DNA from: Paenibacillus sp.
GTDB taxonomy: Bacteria; Bacillota; Bacilli; Paenibacillales; YIM-B00363
Assembly (NCBI RefSeq): GCF_031177825.1
Contig: NZ_JAPSKE010000002.1
Span: 248,001-312,000 of the forward strand
Direction: 5' to 3'
Length of the DNA stretch: 64,000 bases
Shown: positions 54,422 to 63,737 of the stretch, piece by piece
How positions within the stretch are numbered: the stretch's first letter is position 1
Layout: every line of letters starts with the position of its first letter
The notes under the pieces: model-generated
What the model was told of the DNA's origin: nothing
The model's input: only the letters and a program-made list of their open reading frames with translations
Database searches by the model: none
Position numbers and translations under genes: made by a program

Positions 54422-55444
54422 TTACGTTACTTTGACGATCGTGCCCTTCGCTTGGGATTCCATCGCGGCCAAGATCACCGCCAGCGACTTCGCGCCTTCT
54501 TCGCCGGAGATCGAAGGCGGCGTCTTCGTTAGAATCGAAGCGACGAACGCATCGATGACGCCGCTCGCCAGCTGCTTTTCGTTCGTTGAGATGCCGCCGA
54601 CTTTATGCTTCTCCACCGAACCGTCGCGCAGCTCGACGATGACTTGGTCGTCCGGGTCCGTGCCGATCTTCATGACGCCGTTCTCGCACCAGAGCACCGT
54701 GCTGTTGTCCTCGCCGCGGTAGTACGTCCAGGATGCGACGAGCGTGCCGATCGCGCCGCTCTTCATGCGCAGAATGCATGTCGCGTTATCGTCGACGTCC
54801 GTGTCTTCCTTGTGCAGCGTGCCTACGAAGGCGCCTACGTCCTCCACCTCGTCGTCCAACATCCACCGGATCAAGTCGGCCTTATGTACGCCGAGATCGC
54901 CCATCGCGCCGACGTACGCCTTGGACTTCTGGAAGAACCAGCCGCCCTTGCCCTCGACGCTCCAGCCCTCCGGCCCCGGATGACCGAACGACGTGCGGAA
55001 CGTCAATACGTTGCCGAGCTTGCCGGATTTCAAAATTTCCTTCGCCTTCGCGTGAGGCGGCATATACCGTTGGTTGTGTCCGATCATCAAATACACGCCG
55101 TTCTTGCGCGCCGCGTCGATCATCTGCCGCGCTTCTTCCGCGGAGACGGCCATCGGCTTCTCGCACAGGACGTGCGCGCCCGCGTTCGCCGCGTCGATCG
55201 AAACCGCCGCGTGCAGCGCGTTCGGCGTGCAGACGCTGACCGCGTCGGGTTTCTCCGCCGCGAGCATCGCATTGTGGTCCGTGTACACGTTGCCGCCGTA
55301 CTGCGTCGACAGCTTCTGCGCGCGCTCGGCGACGGGATCGACGAAGGCGACGAGCTCGACGTCTTCGCGGGCCGCATATTCGGGGACGTGGCGATGAATG
55401 GCGATCGAACCGCATCCGATGACGGCGACTCTAAGTTTCGACAT
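54422..55444 (-). CDS. Gfo/Idh/MocA-family oxidoreductase
   Basis: NAD(P)-dependent dehydrogenase acting on a sugar or inositol-type substrate. N-terminal Rossmann motif VAVIGCGSIAIHRH, catalytic EKP in HVLCEKPMAV, and the C-terminal sheet domain with DLGVHKADLIRWML (Asp-x3-His). 340 residues. It stands alone between terminators, so context gives no substrate. Cytosolic. Confidence 0.9.
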   Translation of the reverse strand: MSKLRVAVIGCGSIAIHRHVPEYAAREDVELVAFVDPVAERAQKLSTQYGGNVYTDHNAMLAAEKPDAVSVCTPNALHAAVSIDAANAGAHVLCEKPMAVSAEEARQMIDAARKNGVYLMIGHNQRYMPPHAKAKEILKSGKLGNVLTFRTSFGHPGPEGWSVEGKGGWFFQKSKAYVGAMGDLGVHKADLIRWMLDDEVEDVGAFVGTLHKEDTDVDDNATCILRMKSGAIGTLVASWTYYRGEDNSTVLWCENGVMKIGTDPDDQVIVELRDGSVEKHKVGGISTNEKQLASGVIDAFVASILTKTPPSISGEEGAKSLAVILAAMESQAKGTIVKVT

Positions 55445-55516
55445 GGTTGTGAACCTCCTTGTACTCGTTCGTTCCTATCATAACAAAACCGTTCCTCGAA
55501 TGCATAACGGCCCGTC

Positions 55517-56998
55517 CTACTCGCCGGCGAACCCGTCGGGCGCGCGGCGATGCTTCGTCGCTTGTTCGAACGCGTACGCGAAGCGGATCAAGTCGGGCTC
55601 GGAGAAGGCGCCCGCCGTGAACGTAAGACCGACCGGATCGCGGCCGGCGAACCCCGCGGGCACGGTGACGAGGGGATAGCCCGCCTTGCATGCGATGCCG
55701 CAGCCCCAATTGTTCGGGAAGACGAGCGCGTCGAGGCGATGTTCGGCCAGAACGAAGTCGATGCCTTGCGTTCGAGAACGTTCCAAATCGGCGCGCCGCG
55801 CTTCGACGTATTCGGGATCCAGCAACGTACCGGACGTCGCCTGCGACTCGATCAAGACGGACTGCCCGTATTTGAGCGCCCGATCGGCATGCCTCTCGTT
55901 GTAGGCGATCAGCTCCTCCAACGAATGGACGGGGACGTGCGGACCGAGTCGGGACAAATAGGCGTTCAAATCCGGTTTGAACTCGTATTTCAGGACGACG
56001 TAGTCCCACTCGTCGCCTTCCGACGGGATCGAAACGGGATCGACGACGACCGCGCCCGCCGCGCGAAGAGCGGCGATCCCTTCCTCCATGCGGACGGCCG
56101 TCTCCTCGGGAAGCTCCTTATAGTAGGCCCGCGGGACGCCGATTCGCGCGCCGCGAAGCCCATCGGCGTCGAGGTAAGCGGTATAGTCGAGCGGCGGCCG
56201 ACCCTCGAGGGCGGACGTCGCCGCATCGGCGGGATCGGCGCCGGCGATCGCCGTAAGCACCGCCGCCGCGTCGGCCACCGTGCGCGCGATCGGCCCCGCC
56301 GTGTCTTGGCTGTGCGCGATCGGAATGATGCCGGTGCGCGAGACGAGCCCGATCGTCGGCTTGATGCCGACGGCGTTATGCTGACTCGCCGGAGAGATGA
56401 TCGAGCCCGACGTCTCGGTTCCGATCGCCGCGGCGGCGAAGCTCGCCGCGACCGCTGCGCCGGAGCCCGAGCTCGAGCCGCCGACGAACGCGACGCCCGG
56501 ATGATAAGGATTTAATACTTGTCCGCCTCTGGAACTGTAACCGGAAGGCATATTTTCCGCCATGAAGTTGGCCCACTCCGTCATGTTCGTCTTCCCGAGC
56601 GGAACCGCCCCCGCTTGCCGCAGCTTGGCGGCGACGAAGGCGTCCTCGTCCGCGAACGACTCGGCCAAGGCGACCGACCCCGCGCTCGTATGCATCCGGT
56701 CGGCCGTGTCGATGTTGTCCTTCAGCAGAATCGGAATGCCGTGCAGCGGTCCGCGAACCGTTCCTTCCGCGCGCTCCCGGTCCCTCTCCCTCGCGATGCG
56801 CGCCGCGTCGGGATTCAACTCGAGGACCGAGTTGATGCTCATGCCTTCCCGATCCAGCTCCCGAATCCGTTCGATGTAAAGAAGAACGAGCCGTTCGCTC
56901 GTCGTTTCGCCTCGGCGCAGCGCGTCCCCGAGTCCGGCGATGGAACGTTCGACCAGCCAGCGGTTCGAAAGCGTACTCTCAGGATGCCTGTCGTTCAT
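55517..56998 (-). CDS. Amidase (amidase-signature family)
   Basis: Ser-cisSer-Lys amide hydrolase. The Lys in [14 protein letters not shown], signature serines in [14 protein letters not shown] and the nucleophile loop [14 protein letters not shown] are complete. 493 residues with N-terminal [20 protein letters not shown]. It is of the type annotated amidase or GatA-like, but gatB and gatC are absent nearby, so it is a stand-alone amidase of unknown substrate. It lies 34 bases after lepB. Confidence 0.88.
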   Translation of the reverse strand: MNDRHPESTLSNRWLVERSIAGLGDALRRGETTSERLVLLYIERIRELDREGMSINSVLELNPDAARIARERDRERAEGTVRGPLHGIPILLKDNIDTADRMHTSAGSVALAESFADEDAFVAAKLRQAGAVPLGKTNMTEWANFMAENMPSGYSSRGGQVLNPYHPGVAFVGGSSSGSGAAVAASFAAAAIGTETSGSIISPASQHNAVGIKPTIGLVSRTGIIPIAHSQDTAGPIARTVADAAAVLTAIAGADPADAATSALEGRPPLDYTAYLDADGLRGARIGVPRAYYKELPEETAVRMEEGIAALRAAGAVVVDPVSIPSEGDEWDYVVLKYEFKPDLNAYLSRLGPHVPVHSLEELIAYNERHADRALKYGQSVLIESQATSGTLLDPEYVEARRADLERSRTQGIDFVLAEHRLDALVFPNNWGCGIACKAGYPLVTVPAGFAGRDPVGLTFTAGAFSEPDLIRFAYAFEQATKHRRAPDGFAGE

Positions 56999-57032
56999 GT
57001 CGCAGCCTCTCTCGATTCTAGTGTGTAAAATC

Positions 57033-57581
57033 CTAGTATGTAAAAATGACCTTGCCGATCACGTTCTCGCGCGGGATGCTTCCGATGATGCGGCTGTCCG
57101 TGCTGTTGTTGCGGTTGTCGCCCATGACGAACAGCTTCCCTTCCGGAACGACGACGGGCTCGGGCGCGGCTTGCATCGGTTCCAGTACGTACGGCTCGTC
57201 CACAGGCGTCCCGTTGCGGATGACTTGCCCGTCCCGAAACTCCAGCTTGTCTCCGGGCTTGCCGACGATGCGCTTCACCCACAGGTACTCCGCCTCATCC
57301 CCGCGCAGCCGGGCGATCAGCGGATGCTCCAGCACCGGGTCGAGCCAAGAACGAGGTTCGCCGATCCGGCTGTCGATAATGACGATGTCTCCGTAATCGT
57401 AAGCGGACTGAATTTTCAACGCGAACGTCGAATCGGCATTGTGCAGCGTCGGCAGCATCGACTCTCCCTTGACCTGGAACGCCTGTAGGACATAGGAATT
57501 TATCAAAATCGCGGCGACGACCGCGACGACCCCCGTCTTGCCCCAATCCCACGCCGCATGCAAGAACTTCTTACCGAACAT
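57033..57581 (-). CDS. lepB: Signal peptidase I
   Basis: Membrane serine protease removing signal peptides. One N-terminal helix (TGVVAVVAAILINSYVLQAF), catalytic S41 in KGESMLPTL and K103 in WVKRIVGKPGD, then MGDNRNNSTDSR. 182 residues, the SipS/SipT size. It probably forms an operon with the amidase gene downstream. Confidence 0.95.
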   Translation of the reverse strand: MFGKKFLHAAWDWGKTGVVAVVAAILINSYVLQAFQVKGESMLPTLHNADSTFALKIQSAYDYGDIVIIDSRIGEPRSWLDPVLEHPLIARLRGDEAEYLWVKRIVGKPGDKLEFRDGQVIRNGTPVDEPYVLEPMQAAPEPVVVPEGKLFVMGDNRNNSTDSRIIGSIPRENVIGKVIFTY

Positions 57582-57685
57582 GTGTTTTACCGCCGCCTTT
57601 TGTATAAATTCTCATTTATGTATTCGGGCCGTCCCGGAAAAATTCCTTCCCCGCGAACAACCGTCGAAATAATGGAAATTATCCC

Positions 57686-57714
57686 TTCACAACCGAACGA
57701 ATGTTTGCTATACT
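57686..57714 (+). promoter_or_regulatory. Sigma-A promoter of the 57,752 gene
   Basis: TTCACA, a 17-base spacer and TATACT. Confidence 0.7.
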
Positions 57715-57751
57715 CAATACAAACAAACGTTCCCATAAGGCGGTGTATCCC

Positions 57752-57970
57752 ATGACAACAAAGCTGCAGAATTATCGATTCATCGAGCGAGGTTACGATT
57801 ACACGTTCCGGTTTTATCCGAACGGCACGGTCACCATTTTCGACAACGCTACGAACGCTACAATTCGGCCGAAGGAGTTGTCGGGCGCGCCGCTCGATTT
57901 TTTCGCTAAGAAGAAGATCCAATTCATTAAGAACAAGCTCATCGAGGCGAATCGCAGCGCGGCCGGCTGA
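57752..57970 (+). CDS. Small conserved hypothetical protein
   Basis: 72 residues starting MTTKLQNYRFIERGYDYTFRF, where only part matters: a short strand-rich fold with YPNGTVTIFDN and a basic helical end FFAKKKIQFIKNKLIEANRS. No family recognised. AAGGCGG lies about nine bases before the ATG, and a good promoter precedes it, so it is very likely expressed. No membrane segment. Confidence 0.7.
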   Translation: MTTKLQNYRFIERGYDYTFRFYPNGTVTIFDNATNATIRPKELSGAPLDFFAKKKIQFIKNKLIEANRSAAG

Positions 57971-58070
57971 CCTTCCCCCCGACGCATGCGGAAGAGCCCC
58001 GCAGGACGCTCGGCGCCTCCCGTTCGGGTCGGCGGCTTCGAGGGTCGAGCGGGGCTCGCGTTCGTTGCGA

Positions 58071-58208
58071 TTAGTCTCCTCTGCCTTTGCGATGCTGATG
58101 GTTCGGCAGTTTTTCATCCGGATGATTCGCGCCTTGCAGCTTTCTGTTCTTCTCGTCCTTCGCTTGCGTCTCGTGAACCTTCCGTACGAATTCGGACGTA
58201 TCCGACAT
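58071..58208 (-). CDS. DUF4023 small protein
   Basis: 45-residue, highly charged protein: MSDTSEFVRKVHETQAKDEK, then NRKLQGANHPDEKLPNHQHR and KGRGD. It fits the DUF4023 family of sporeforming bacilli, short hydrophilic proteins of unknown function. GGAGGGGGAG precedes the ATG. A GC-rich inverted repeat (GAGCCCCGC 57,994-58,002 with GCGGGGCTC 58,049-58,057) follows the gene and may end its transcript. Confidence 0.78.
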   Translation of the reverse strand: MSDTSEFVRKVHETQAKDEKNRKLQGANHPDEKLPNHQHRKGRGD

Positions 58209-58293
58209 CGTGGCTCCCCCTCCTTCGTTCGCCTTCGTTGCCGCGTCGCCTTGCGACCCGCGGTACGATTAGCGTTCTGCCGGAAGAGCAGTT

Positions 58294-59118
58294 TTATGCG
58301 GAAGAGGCGTCTTTCGCGAGTCGTAGCAGCTGCTCCGGAACATCCCCGCGCCCGGCGACGAGATAAGGAGACTCGTCCATTCCGTCGAACGGCGTACCGT
58401 CGAAGCGGAGAACGGCCGCCCCCGCTTCTTTCGCGATCAAGACGCCCGCGTATAGATCGTCTCCCTCGGAATCGTACAATACGATGCCGTCGAGCTGCCC
58501 GCGGGCCAACATCGTCCACAGCAGCGCGGGGGCCCATAATCGCAGCGCGCGCTTGCACGATTCGTCCAGCAGCGATTTCAGCCGCATCGCTCCCGGTTCC
58601 TTCTGGACTCGGTGTCCTTGGATCCAGCCGACCGTCCGATTCCGAAGCGGCTTCACCGTCCCGGCGCCCGACGCGTCGAGCGGCACTCCGTTGCAGGTTG
58701 CCCCCTGCCCCGCGACGGCGGCGTACATCCGTTCGGTGACCGACTCGTACACGACGCCGACGACGGGCTCCTTCCGATACAGGAGCGTAATCGCAACCCC
58801 GAAGGCGGGTAGGCCGATCGCGAAGTTGTTCGTCCCGTCGAGCGGATCCACGAGCCAGAGCCAGTCGCCTTCGACGCCGCTCCAGCCGGTCTCCTCGCTG
58901 CGGATCGCGTCGTGCGGGAACGAGGCGCGGATCGTCTCGAGAATGAGACGCTCCGCCTCGACATCCACATCCGTGACGAGATCGCCGTGCTCGTCCTTCT
59001 CCGTAACGTCGTATGTCGTCAAGAACCGTTCCTTCGCGTACCGGCCCGCGGCTTCGGCCGCGGCCGTCGCGACTTGCTTCGCCCGGCGGAGCTTTTCTTC
59101 CCGCTCAAGTCGTTCCAT
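58294..59118 (-). CDS. Inositol monophosphatase family protein
   Basis: Mg2+-dependent sugar or inositol phosphatase. Metal-site motifs GDLVTDVDVEAE, SEETGWSG, LVDPLDGTNNF and the late LWAPALLWTMLARGQLDG with GDDLYAGVLIAKEAGA. 274 residues. The ATG at 59,118 has GGGAGGGG upstream and overlaps the pxpA end by 14 bases, which ties it to the 5-oxoprolinase operon. It could be inositol monophosphatase, fructose bisphosphatase-like or a PAP phosphatase. Confidence 0.88.
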   Translation of the reverse strand: MERLEREEKLRRAKQVATAAAEAAGRYAKERFLTTYDVTEKDEHGDLVTDVDVEAERLILETIRASFPHDAIRSEETGWSGVEGDWLWLVDPLDGTNNFAIGLPAFGVAITLLYRKEPVVGVVYESVTERMYAAVAGQGATCNGVPLDASGAGTVKPLRNRTVGWIQGHRVQKEPGAMRLKSLLDESCKRALRLWAPALLWTMLARGQLDGIVLYDSEGDDLYAGVLIAKEAGAAVLRFDGTPFDGMDESPYLVAGRGDVPEQLLRLAKDASSA

Positions 59119-59875
59119 GCGTTCCCCTCCCGATTCGTATGCCTGCAGCCGCCAAGGCGGCGCGGATCGCATCCGCGGTTTCCGCCGCATGAGGACCGTC
59201 GCCGTGAATGCAGATCGTATCGACTTTGAGGGATACGACCTGCCCGTCGCTCGCGATCGCCTCCCCGTCTCTTGCGAGCCGCAGCGCCTGTTCCGCCGCG
59301 GCGGACGGGGTATCGAGGACGGCGCCCGGCATGGAGCGCGGCAGCAAGGCGCCATCGCTCCGGTATGCGCGGTCGGCGAACGCCTCTTCCCACACGGGTA
59401 CCGAGGCGGCGCGTCCCGCGGCGACCAGCCGGCCGCCCGACAGCCCGACGAGCGTCAGCCCGCCCGTCCGCGCGGCGGCGCGGGCGAGCGCCTCCGCGAC
59501 CGAGTCGTCCGTTTCGGCCATATGGTACAGCGCCCCGTGGGGCTTGACGTGTTCGACGCGTCCGCCCTCCGCTGCCGCGATCGCTTGCAGCGCGCCGATC
59601 TGGTACAGCGCAATATCGTACACGTCGTCGGGAGACAGCGCCATGGCGCGCCGGCCGAAGCCCTGCAAGTCCGGCAGACCCGGATGGGCGCCGATCCGCA
59701 CGCCGTGCGTCAAGCACGTTCGCACCGTGCGGCGCATAACCGTCGCGTCTCCGGCATGGAAGCCGCAGGCGACGTTCGCCGAGCTCACGCGCCGAAGCAA
59801 GGCGTCGTCGTCGCCGAGGCGGTACGCGCCATAGCTTTCGCCCGTATCGCAGTTCAGATCGATTTCGACGATCAT
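59105..59875 (-). CDS. pxpA: 5-Oxoprolinase subunit A (LamB/YcsF)
   Basis: Part of the ATP-dependent PxpABC enzyme that opens 5-oxoproline (pyroglutamate) to glutamate. LamB/YcsF hallmarks: EIDLNCDTGESYGAYRLGDD, NVACGFHAGDATVMRRTV, IGAHPGLPDLQGFGRR, HVKPHGALYHMA and TICIHGDGPHA. 256 residues. It lies 16 bases after pxpC. Confidence 0.95.
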   Translation of the reverse strand: MIVEIDLNCDTGESYGAYRLGDDDALLRRVSSANVACGFHAGDATVMRRTVRTCLTHGVRIGAHPGLPDLQGFGRRAMALSPDDVYDIALYQIGALQAIAAAEGGRVEHVKPHGALYHMAETDDSVAEALARAAARTGGLTLVGLSGGRLVAAGRAASVPVWEEAFADRAYRSDGALLPRSMPGAVLDTPSAAAEQALRLARDGEAIASDGQVVSLKVDTICIHGDGPHAAETADAIRAALAAAGIRIGRGTHGTT

Positions 59876-59891
59876 GTGTCTCTCTCCCTTT

Positions 59892-60896
59892 CTACCTGTT
59901 CCTCTCGCGTTCCGCCCAACGCACGCGGTACCGCAGCCAACGAAGCCGATGCATTCGTTCGATCCATACGGCGCTTGCCTCCTCCGGAGCGATCAGCCGG
60001 AACCGGACGACGTCGCCGGGCCTCGCCTGCGCAAGACATCCTGCGTCGGCCGCCGCGATCTGCAGCATTCTCGGATACCCGCCCGTCGTCTGCCGGTCGG
60101 CCATTAACGCGATCGGTTGGCCGTCGGGCGGCACCTGCACCGTACCGAACGTCACCGCCGACGACAGCAAGCTCGCCCCGCCCGCAAGCTGCGGCGGACG
60201 GACCGGCCGTAGCCGATAGCCCATCCGATCCGACTCGGCGCGAACGACGCAGGTCCATTCGCCGGCCTCGATCGCCCGGCGCGTCACCGCGTCGAAGCGT
60301 TCCCATTCCGCGCCGGGCATCGCGCGGACGACGCGCTCGCCCGCGACGGCCGGCGCGGAGAAGCGCCACGGCTCGCCGAGAAACCAGCTTGCCGCTTCAT
60401 AGGGGCCGCGCGGACGGCGGCCCGCCGCGACGGGCGCCGTCGGCAGCGCGTCGCCGTCGGCCAACGGTCGGCCGGAGGCGCCCGGAAGCGCGTCCCGCGG
60501 CACGGTCGAGCGGCTGCCGAGCGCCACGGCCGTCCGGAAGCCGCCCGCGACCGCAAGGTAGGCGTATCGCCCGACTCGCGCCGATCCGAAGCGCAGCTCG
60601 GAGCCTGCCGGCACGTCGACGGGACGCCACATCGGAAGCGGTTCGCCGTCGACGGTCGGCGACAAGTCCGCGCCGCACACGGCGATCGTCAAGTCGGCGG
60701 CCGCCTCGTAGATCCCGCCTGCGAACGTCAGCTCCATAACCGCCGCATCGTCTCCGTTGCCGACCAACGCATTGGCGGCGGCGAAGGACGCGGCGTCCAT
60801 CGGTCCGCCGACGGGAACGCCGTAGCGCTGCCACCCGCGCCTCCCGCCGTCCTGCACGGTCGTCCACAACCCGGGCTTTCGCACGAGCAGCGTCAC
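59892..60896 (-). CDS. pxpC: 5-Oxoprolinase subunit C
   Basis: Biotin-carboxyltransferase-like subunit of PxpABC. Motifs RKPGLWTTVQDGGRRGWQRY, GVPVGGPMDAASFAAANALV, LSPTVDGEPLPMW and ALMADRQTTGGYPRM. The GTG at 60,896 overlaps the pxpB stop as GTGA and gives 334 residues. Confidence 0.95.
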   Translation of the reverse strand: MTLLVRKPGLWTTVQDGGRRGWQRYGVPVGGPMDAASFAAANALVGNGDDAAVMELTFAGGIYEAAADLTIAVCGADLSPTVDGEPLPMWRPVDVPAGSELRFGSARVGRYAYLAVAGGFRTAVALGSRSTVPRDALPGASGRPLADGDALPTAPVAAGRRPRGPYEAASWFLGEPWRFSAPAVAGERVVRAMPGAEWERFDAVTRRAIEAGEWTCVVRAESDRMGYRLRPVRPPQLAGGASLLSSAVTFGTVQVPPDGQPIALMADRQTTGGYPRMLQIAAADAGCLAQARPGDVVRFRLIAPEEASAVWIERMHRLRWLRYRVRWAERERNR

Positions 60897-61636
60897 GAGT
60901 GCCACCCCCTCTCTCGCATGCCCCGCTCCAGCTCCTCGTGAGCGATCGGCTCGAACGTCACTGTGTCGCCGATTTCCAGCAGGCTAGGCGCGGCCCGTTC
61001 CGCGTCGAACAGAAGCGCAGCCGTCCGGCCGATTAAGCGCCAGCCTCCCGGGCTCGCCGCGGGATAAATGCCGGTCTGCCGCCCCGCCACCGCGACGCTG
61101 CCCCGCGGCACGACCGCGCGAGGCGTATCGAGCCGCGGCGCGAAGAGGGGCTCCGGGAGCCCGCTCAGGTACGGGAACCCCGGCAGAAATCCGATCATGG
61201 ACACGGTATGTCGCGCTCCGGCGTGCAACGAGGCGGCCGCCTCCGCGGCGAGCCCGCTCCCTGACGCCACCGCCGGCAAATCCGGGCCGCACCGCTCGCA
61301 ATAACAGACGGGGATACGCACCGTCTTCCCGTCTCTCTCCGCGGCGTCCGGCTGCAACCGGTCGATCCGTTCCTCCAGCCATCGGCGAACGGCCTCGTGC
61401 GGCGTCGAACCGTCCCCGGCGAACCCTTGATCGATCATCGAGAGCGCATCGAAATAAACGCACACCGACGCATACGCGGGCACTACCTCGATAAACCCCG
61501 GGAACGGCGCCGTCTCGAGCTCTCGCGACAGCCGAACGACTTGTCGATGCGTCCCCGGATCGAACGTTTCCCCGAACGAGACGATCATCGCTTGCTCGCC
61601 GAACGCGACGACGACGGGGCGCGTCGTTCGATTCAC
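60893..61636 (-). CDS. pxpB: 5-Oxoprolinase subunit B
   Basis: KipI-like subunit of PxpABC. It has FGEQAMIVSFGETFDPGTH, IPVCYCERCGPDL (an altered YGG-type motif), MIGFLPGFPYLSGL, and VPRGSVAVAGRQTGIYPAAS with PGGWRLIGRT. The GTG at 61,636 has GGGGGGAG seven bases upstream and overlaps the VanZ-like stop as GTGA; 247 residues. Confidence 0.94.
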   Translation of the reverse strand: MNRTTRPVVVAFGEQAMIVSFGETFDPGTHRQVVRLSRELETAPFPGFIEVVPAYASVCVYFDALSMIDQGFAGDGSTPHEAVRRWLEERIDRLQPDAAERDGKTVRIPVCYCERCGPDLPAVASGSGLAAEAAASLHAGARHTVSMIGFLPGFPYLSGLPEPLFAPRLDTPRAVVPRGSVAVAGRQTGIYPAASPGGWRLIGRTAALLFDAERAAPSLLEIGDTVTFEPIAHEELERGMRERGWHS

Positions 61637-62097
61637 GGAGCTCCCCCCGATCGGCTGCGCCGGCGCCATAACGCATATGCGGCATACCCGCAGCAAGCCC
61701 CCAAGCTATTCAAGATGAAGTCGTCCACATCGAAGCTTCCGACCCGAAAAACAAGCTGGAGCAGCTCGGCCACGAACAGACCGGACAAGAACGCGGCAAG
61801 CATGCCGAGCAGCGACCGGCAACGCTTCAGCAGCGCGGGCAGAAGCAGCCCGTACGGAATGAAGACGCCGACGTTGCCGAACAAGTTGATCGCCCACGTC
61901 CCGGTGTTGAACGCATTCGAGTGAAACACGTACCGATGAATCGTATCGAACGGAACGAGATTCCATCGATACTCGAGAGCTTGCCCGCCGGGCAGCGTTC
62001 GTCCGAATCCGAGAAGCATCATATAAAGCAAAAAGGCAGTATAAACGCCGAATAGGCCCCATACTACCTTCTTGTCGATTCGTATCGCGTAAAACAT
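61633..62097 (-). CDS. VanZ-like membrane protein
   Basis: 154 residues with four to five helices; the family pattern runs from WNLVPFDTIHRY through NLFGNVGVFIPYGLLLPALL, and includes VAELLQLVFRVGSFDVDDFI and LNSLGACCGYA. VanZ relatives can confer low-level teicoplanin resistance, but most are of unknown role. ATG with GAGGTGG upstream. It overlaps pxpB, though a functional link is not evident. Confidence 0.88.
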   Translation of the reverse strand: MFYAIRIDKKVVWGLFGVYTAFLLYMMLLGFGRTLPGGQALEYRWNLVPFDTIHRYVFHSNAFNTGTWAINLFGNVGVFIPYGLLLPALLKRCRSLLGMLAAFLSGLFVAELLQLVFRVGSFDVDDFILNSLGACCGYAAYALWRRRSRSGGAP

Positions 62098-62176
62098 GCG
62101 TTCCACCTCGCCGTCCCAAGTCGTCTGCTTCCATTGTAGCCCAACGGAGGCGAGGGTTCTATTGTTTTTTCGAAGC

Positions 62177-63217
62177 TTACTGCAGCGCTTCGGCGGAGGC
62201 GCGCTCCTCCGCGTGAACCGCCGGCGCGCCCGCTCGCTGCCGATGGAGCTCGCCTCGGGAAGCGCCGGCCGTCGCTTCGATGAAATACGGCGGCCGCCGC
62301 TTCGTCTCCTTATACACCTTCCCCACATATTCCCCGACGATGCCGAGGCTGATCAGTTGGATGCCGCCGAGCAGCCAAGCCGTCAGCATCATGGACGTCC
62401 AGCCGGGCACGGCGGCGCCTCGGCCGTGCGAGTAAAGCGCATACGCCCCGGCCAGCATGCCCGCCGCGAACACCGTCAGACCGGCCGCCATGACGAGCCG
62501 GATCGGCGCGACGCTCAGCGACGTGATGCCGTTCCAAGCGAACGAAATCATCTTGCGCAGCGGATACTTCGACTCGCCCGCGAAACGCGCGTGCCGGTCG
62601 TACGTCACGACCGAGGAAGGCAGTCCGAGCTGCGGAATGAGTCCCCGCAGGAACAGATTCGACTCCCGATAGCAGGCAAGCTGCTCCAGCGCCTTCGCGC
62701 TCATCAGCCGATAATCGGCGTGGTTGTGAATGACGGGCGTGCCCATCCGACGCATCAACCGGTAAAACAGGACCGCGGTCCATCGTTTGAACGGGGTGTC
62801 TTCCTTCCGCGCCGCGCGCACCCCATAGACGATGTCGCTGCCTTGGCGATACGCTTCCACGAAATCGCCGAACGCCTCCACGTCGTCCTGCAAATCCGCG
62901 TCGATCGAGATGACGCAATCGGCGTCGTCCTTCGCGTGCATCAAACCGGACAAGAGCGCGTGTTGATGACCCACGTTGCACGCCAGCTTCAGGCCGCGCA
63001 CCGCGGCGTCCCGCTCGTGATAAGCGGCGATGATCGGCCACGTGCTGTCGGCGCTCCCGTCGTCGACGAACAACATATAGCTGTCCGGCGCGATGCTTCC
63101 TTGCCCGCTCAGCCGGTCGAGCTGCTGCCGTATCCGGCGGATCGTCTCCGGCAACACGGCTTCTTCGTTGTAACATGGGACGACGACGGCCAATACGGGA
63201 CGCATTTTACGGTTCAA
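62177..63217 (-). CDS. Family 2 glycosyltransferase (GtrB/YkcC-like)
   Basis: Membrane-bound transferase probably loading a sugar on undecaprenyl phosphate. GT-A domain: AVVVPCYNEEAVLPETIRRI, MLFVDDGSADSTW, VISIDADLQDDVE and SKYPLRKMISFAWNGI. Two C-terminal helices (VMAAGLTVFAAGMLAGAYAL and TAWLLGGIQLISLGIVGEYV) end in GKVYKETKRRPPY. The TTG at 63,217 has AGGAGG seven bases upstream; 346 residues. No partner flippase is visible nearby. Confidence 0.9.
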   Translation of the reverse strand: MNRKMRPVLAVVVPCYNEEAVLPETIRRIRQQLDRLSGQGSIAPDSYMLFVDDGSADSTWPIIAAYHERDAAVRGLKLACNVGHQHALLSGLMHAKDDADCVISIDADLQDDVEAFGDFVEAYRQGSDIVYGVRAARKEDTPFKRWTAVLFYRLMRRMGTPVIHNHADYRLMSAKALEQLACYRESNLFLRGLIPQLGLPSSVVTYDRHARFAGESKYPLRKMISFAWNGITSLSVAPIRLVMAAGLTVFAAGMLAGAYALYSHGRGAAVPGWTSMMLTAWLLGGIQLISLGIVGEYVGKVYKETKRRPPYFIEATAGASRGELHRQRAGAPAVHAEERASAEALQ

Positions 63218-63273
63218 ACCAATTCCTCCTACAACGTCGAGTTCAAAGTTTCGTACGTACGATTCCGGCGTCT

Positions 63274-63726
63274 TCAAGACACTACCGCGACGCCAAGCGC
63301 CTGATGCCGCCACAAGGTGTCGGCCACTCGGTCCGCTTGATGCGGCTCGCAATCGACGACCAAGACGACTTCGCCGCCTTTCTTCCGAGCGGACCTGCGC
63401 CTTCGCCTGCGAGTCAGCGACCAGTCGATGAGAAAGCCGACGGTAAAGCCTCCCGCTGCGCCGATCAGCCCCCAATACACAGGCCCCCAGGCGAGCGTCA
63501 TGCCAAGAGAGGCCGTGACGACGGAGACGGCGGCGCCGAGCGCCATTCCGGCGTCGATCAGCGATTCTCCGTCCGAACGATACATCGTATCGACTAGCGT
63601 GCGGCCGCTAGGACGCGTCTCCAACGGTACGGCGATCAAGCGCTTGCGATCGATGCCCTGCTGCTCCAGTTCGGCCAACGCGATCTCGATATACGTGGAG
63701 TAATGGAAGGATGCGATGACGTGCAA
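63274..63726 (-). CDS. General-stress-type membrane protein
   Basis: 150 residues. The N-terminal strand HVIASFHYSTYIEIALAELE resembles the stress protein 17M/YflT fold. Two Gly/Ala-rich helices follow (LIDAGMALGAAVSVVTASLG and GPVYWGLIGAAGGFTVGFLI), then a basic stretch RRRRRRSARKKGG and a final VVLVVDCEPHQADRVADTLW. TTG start with GAGGAG eight bases upstream. Probably co-transcribed with its upstream neighbour and the glycosyltransferase. Function unknown. Confidence 0.7.
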   Translation of the reverse strand: MHVIASFHYSTYIEIALAELEQQGIDRKRLIAVPLETRPSGRTLVDTMYRSDGESLIDAGMALGAAVSVVTASLGMTLAWGPVYWGLIGAAGGFTVGFLIDWSLTRRRRRRSARKKGGEVVLVVDCEPHQADRVADTLWRHQALGVAVVS

Positions 63727-63737
63727 TTCGACTCTCC

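Noticed and set aside
57994-58057. GAGCCCCGC/GCGGGGCTC as a firm terminator
   Set aside because: The loop is 46 bases and no T-run follows, so it is mentioned only as a possible transcript end of the DUF4023 gene.
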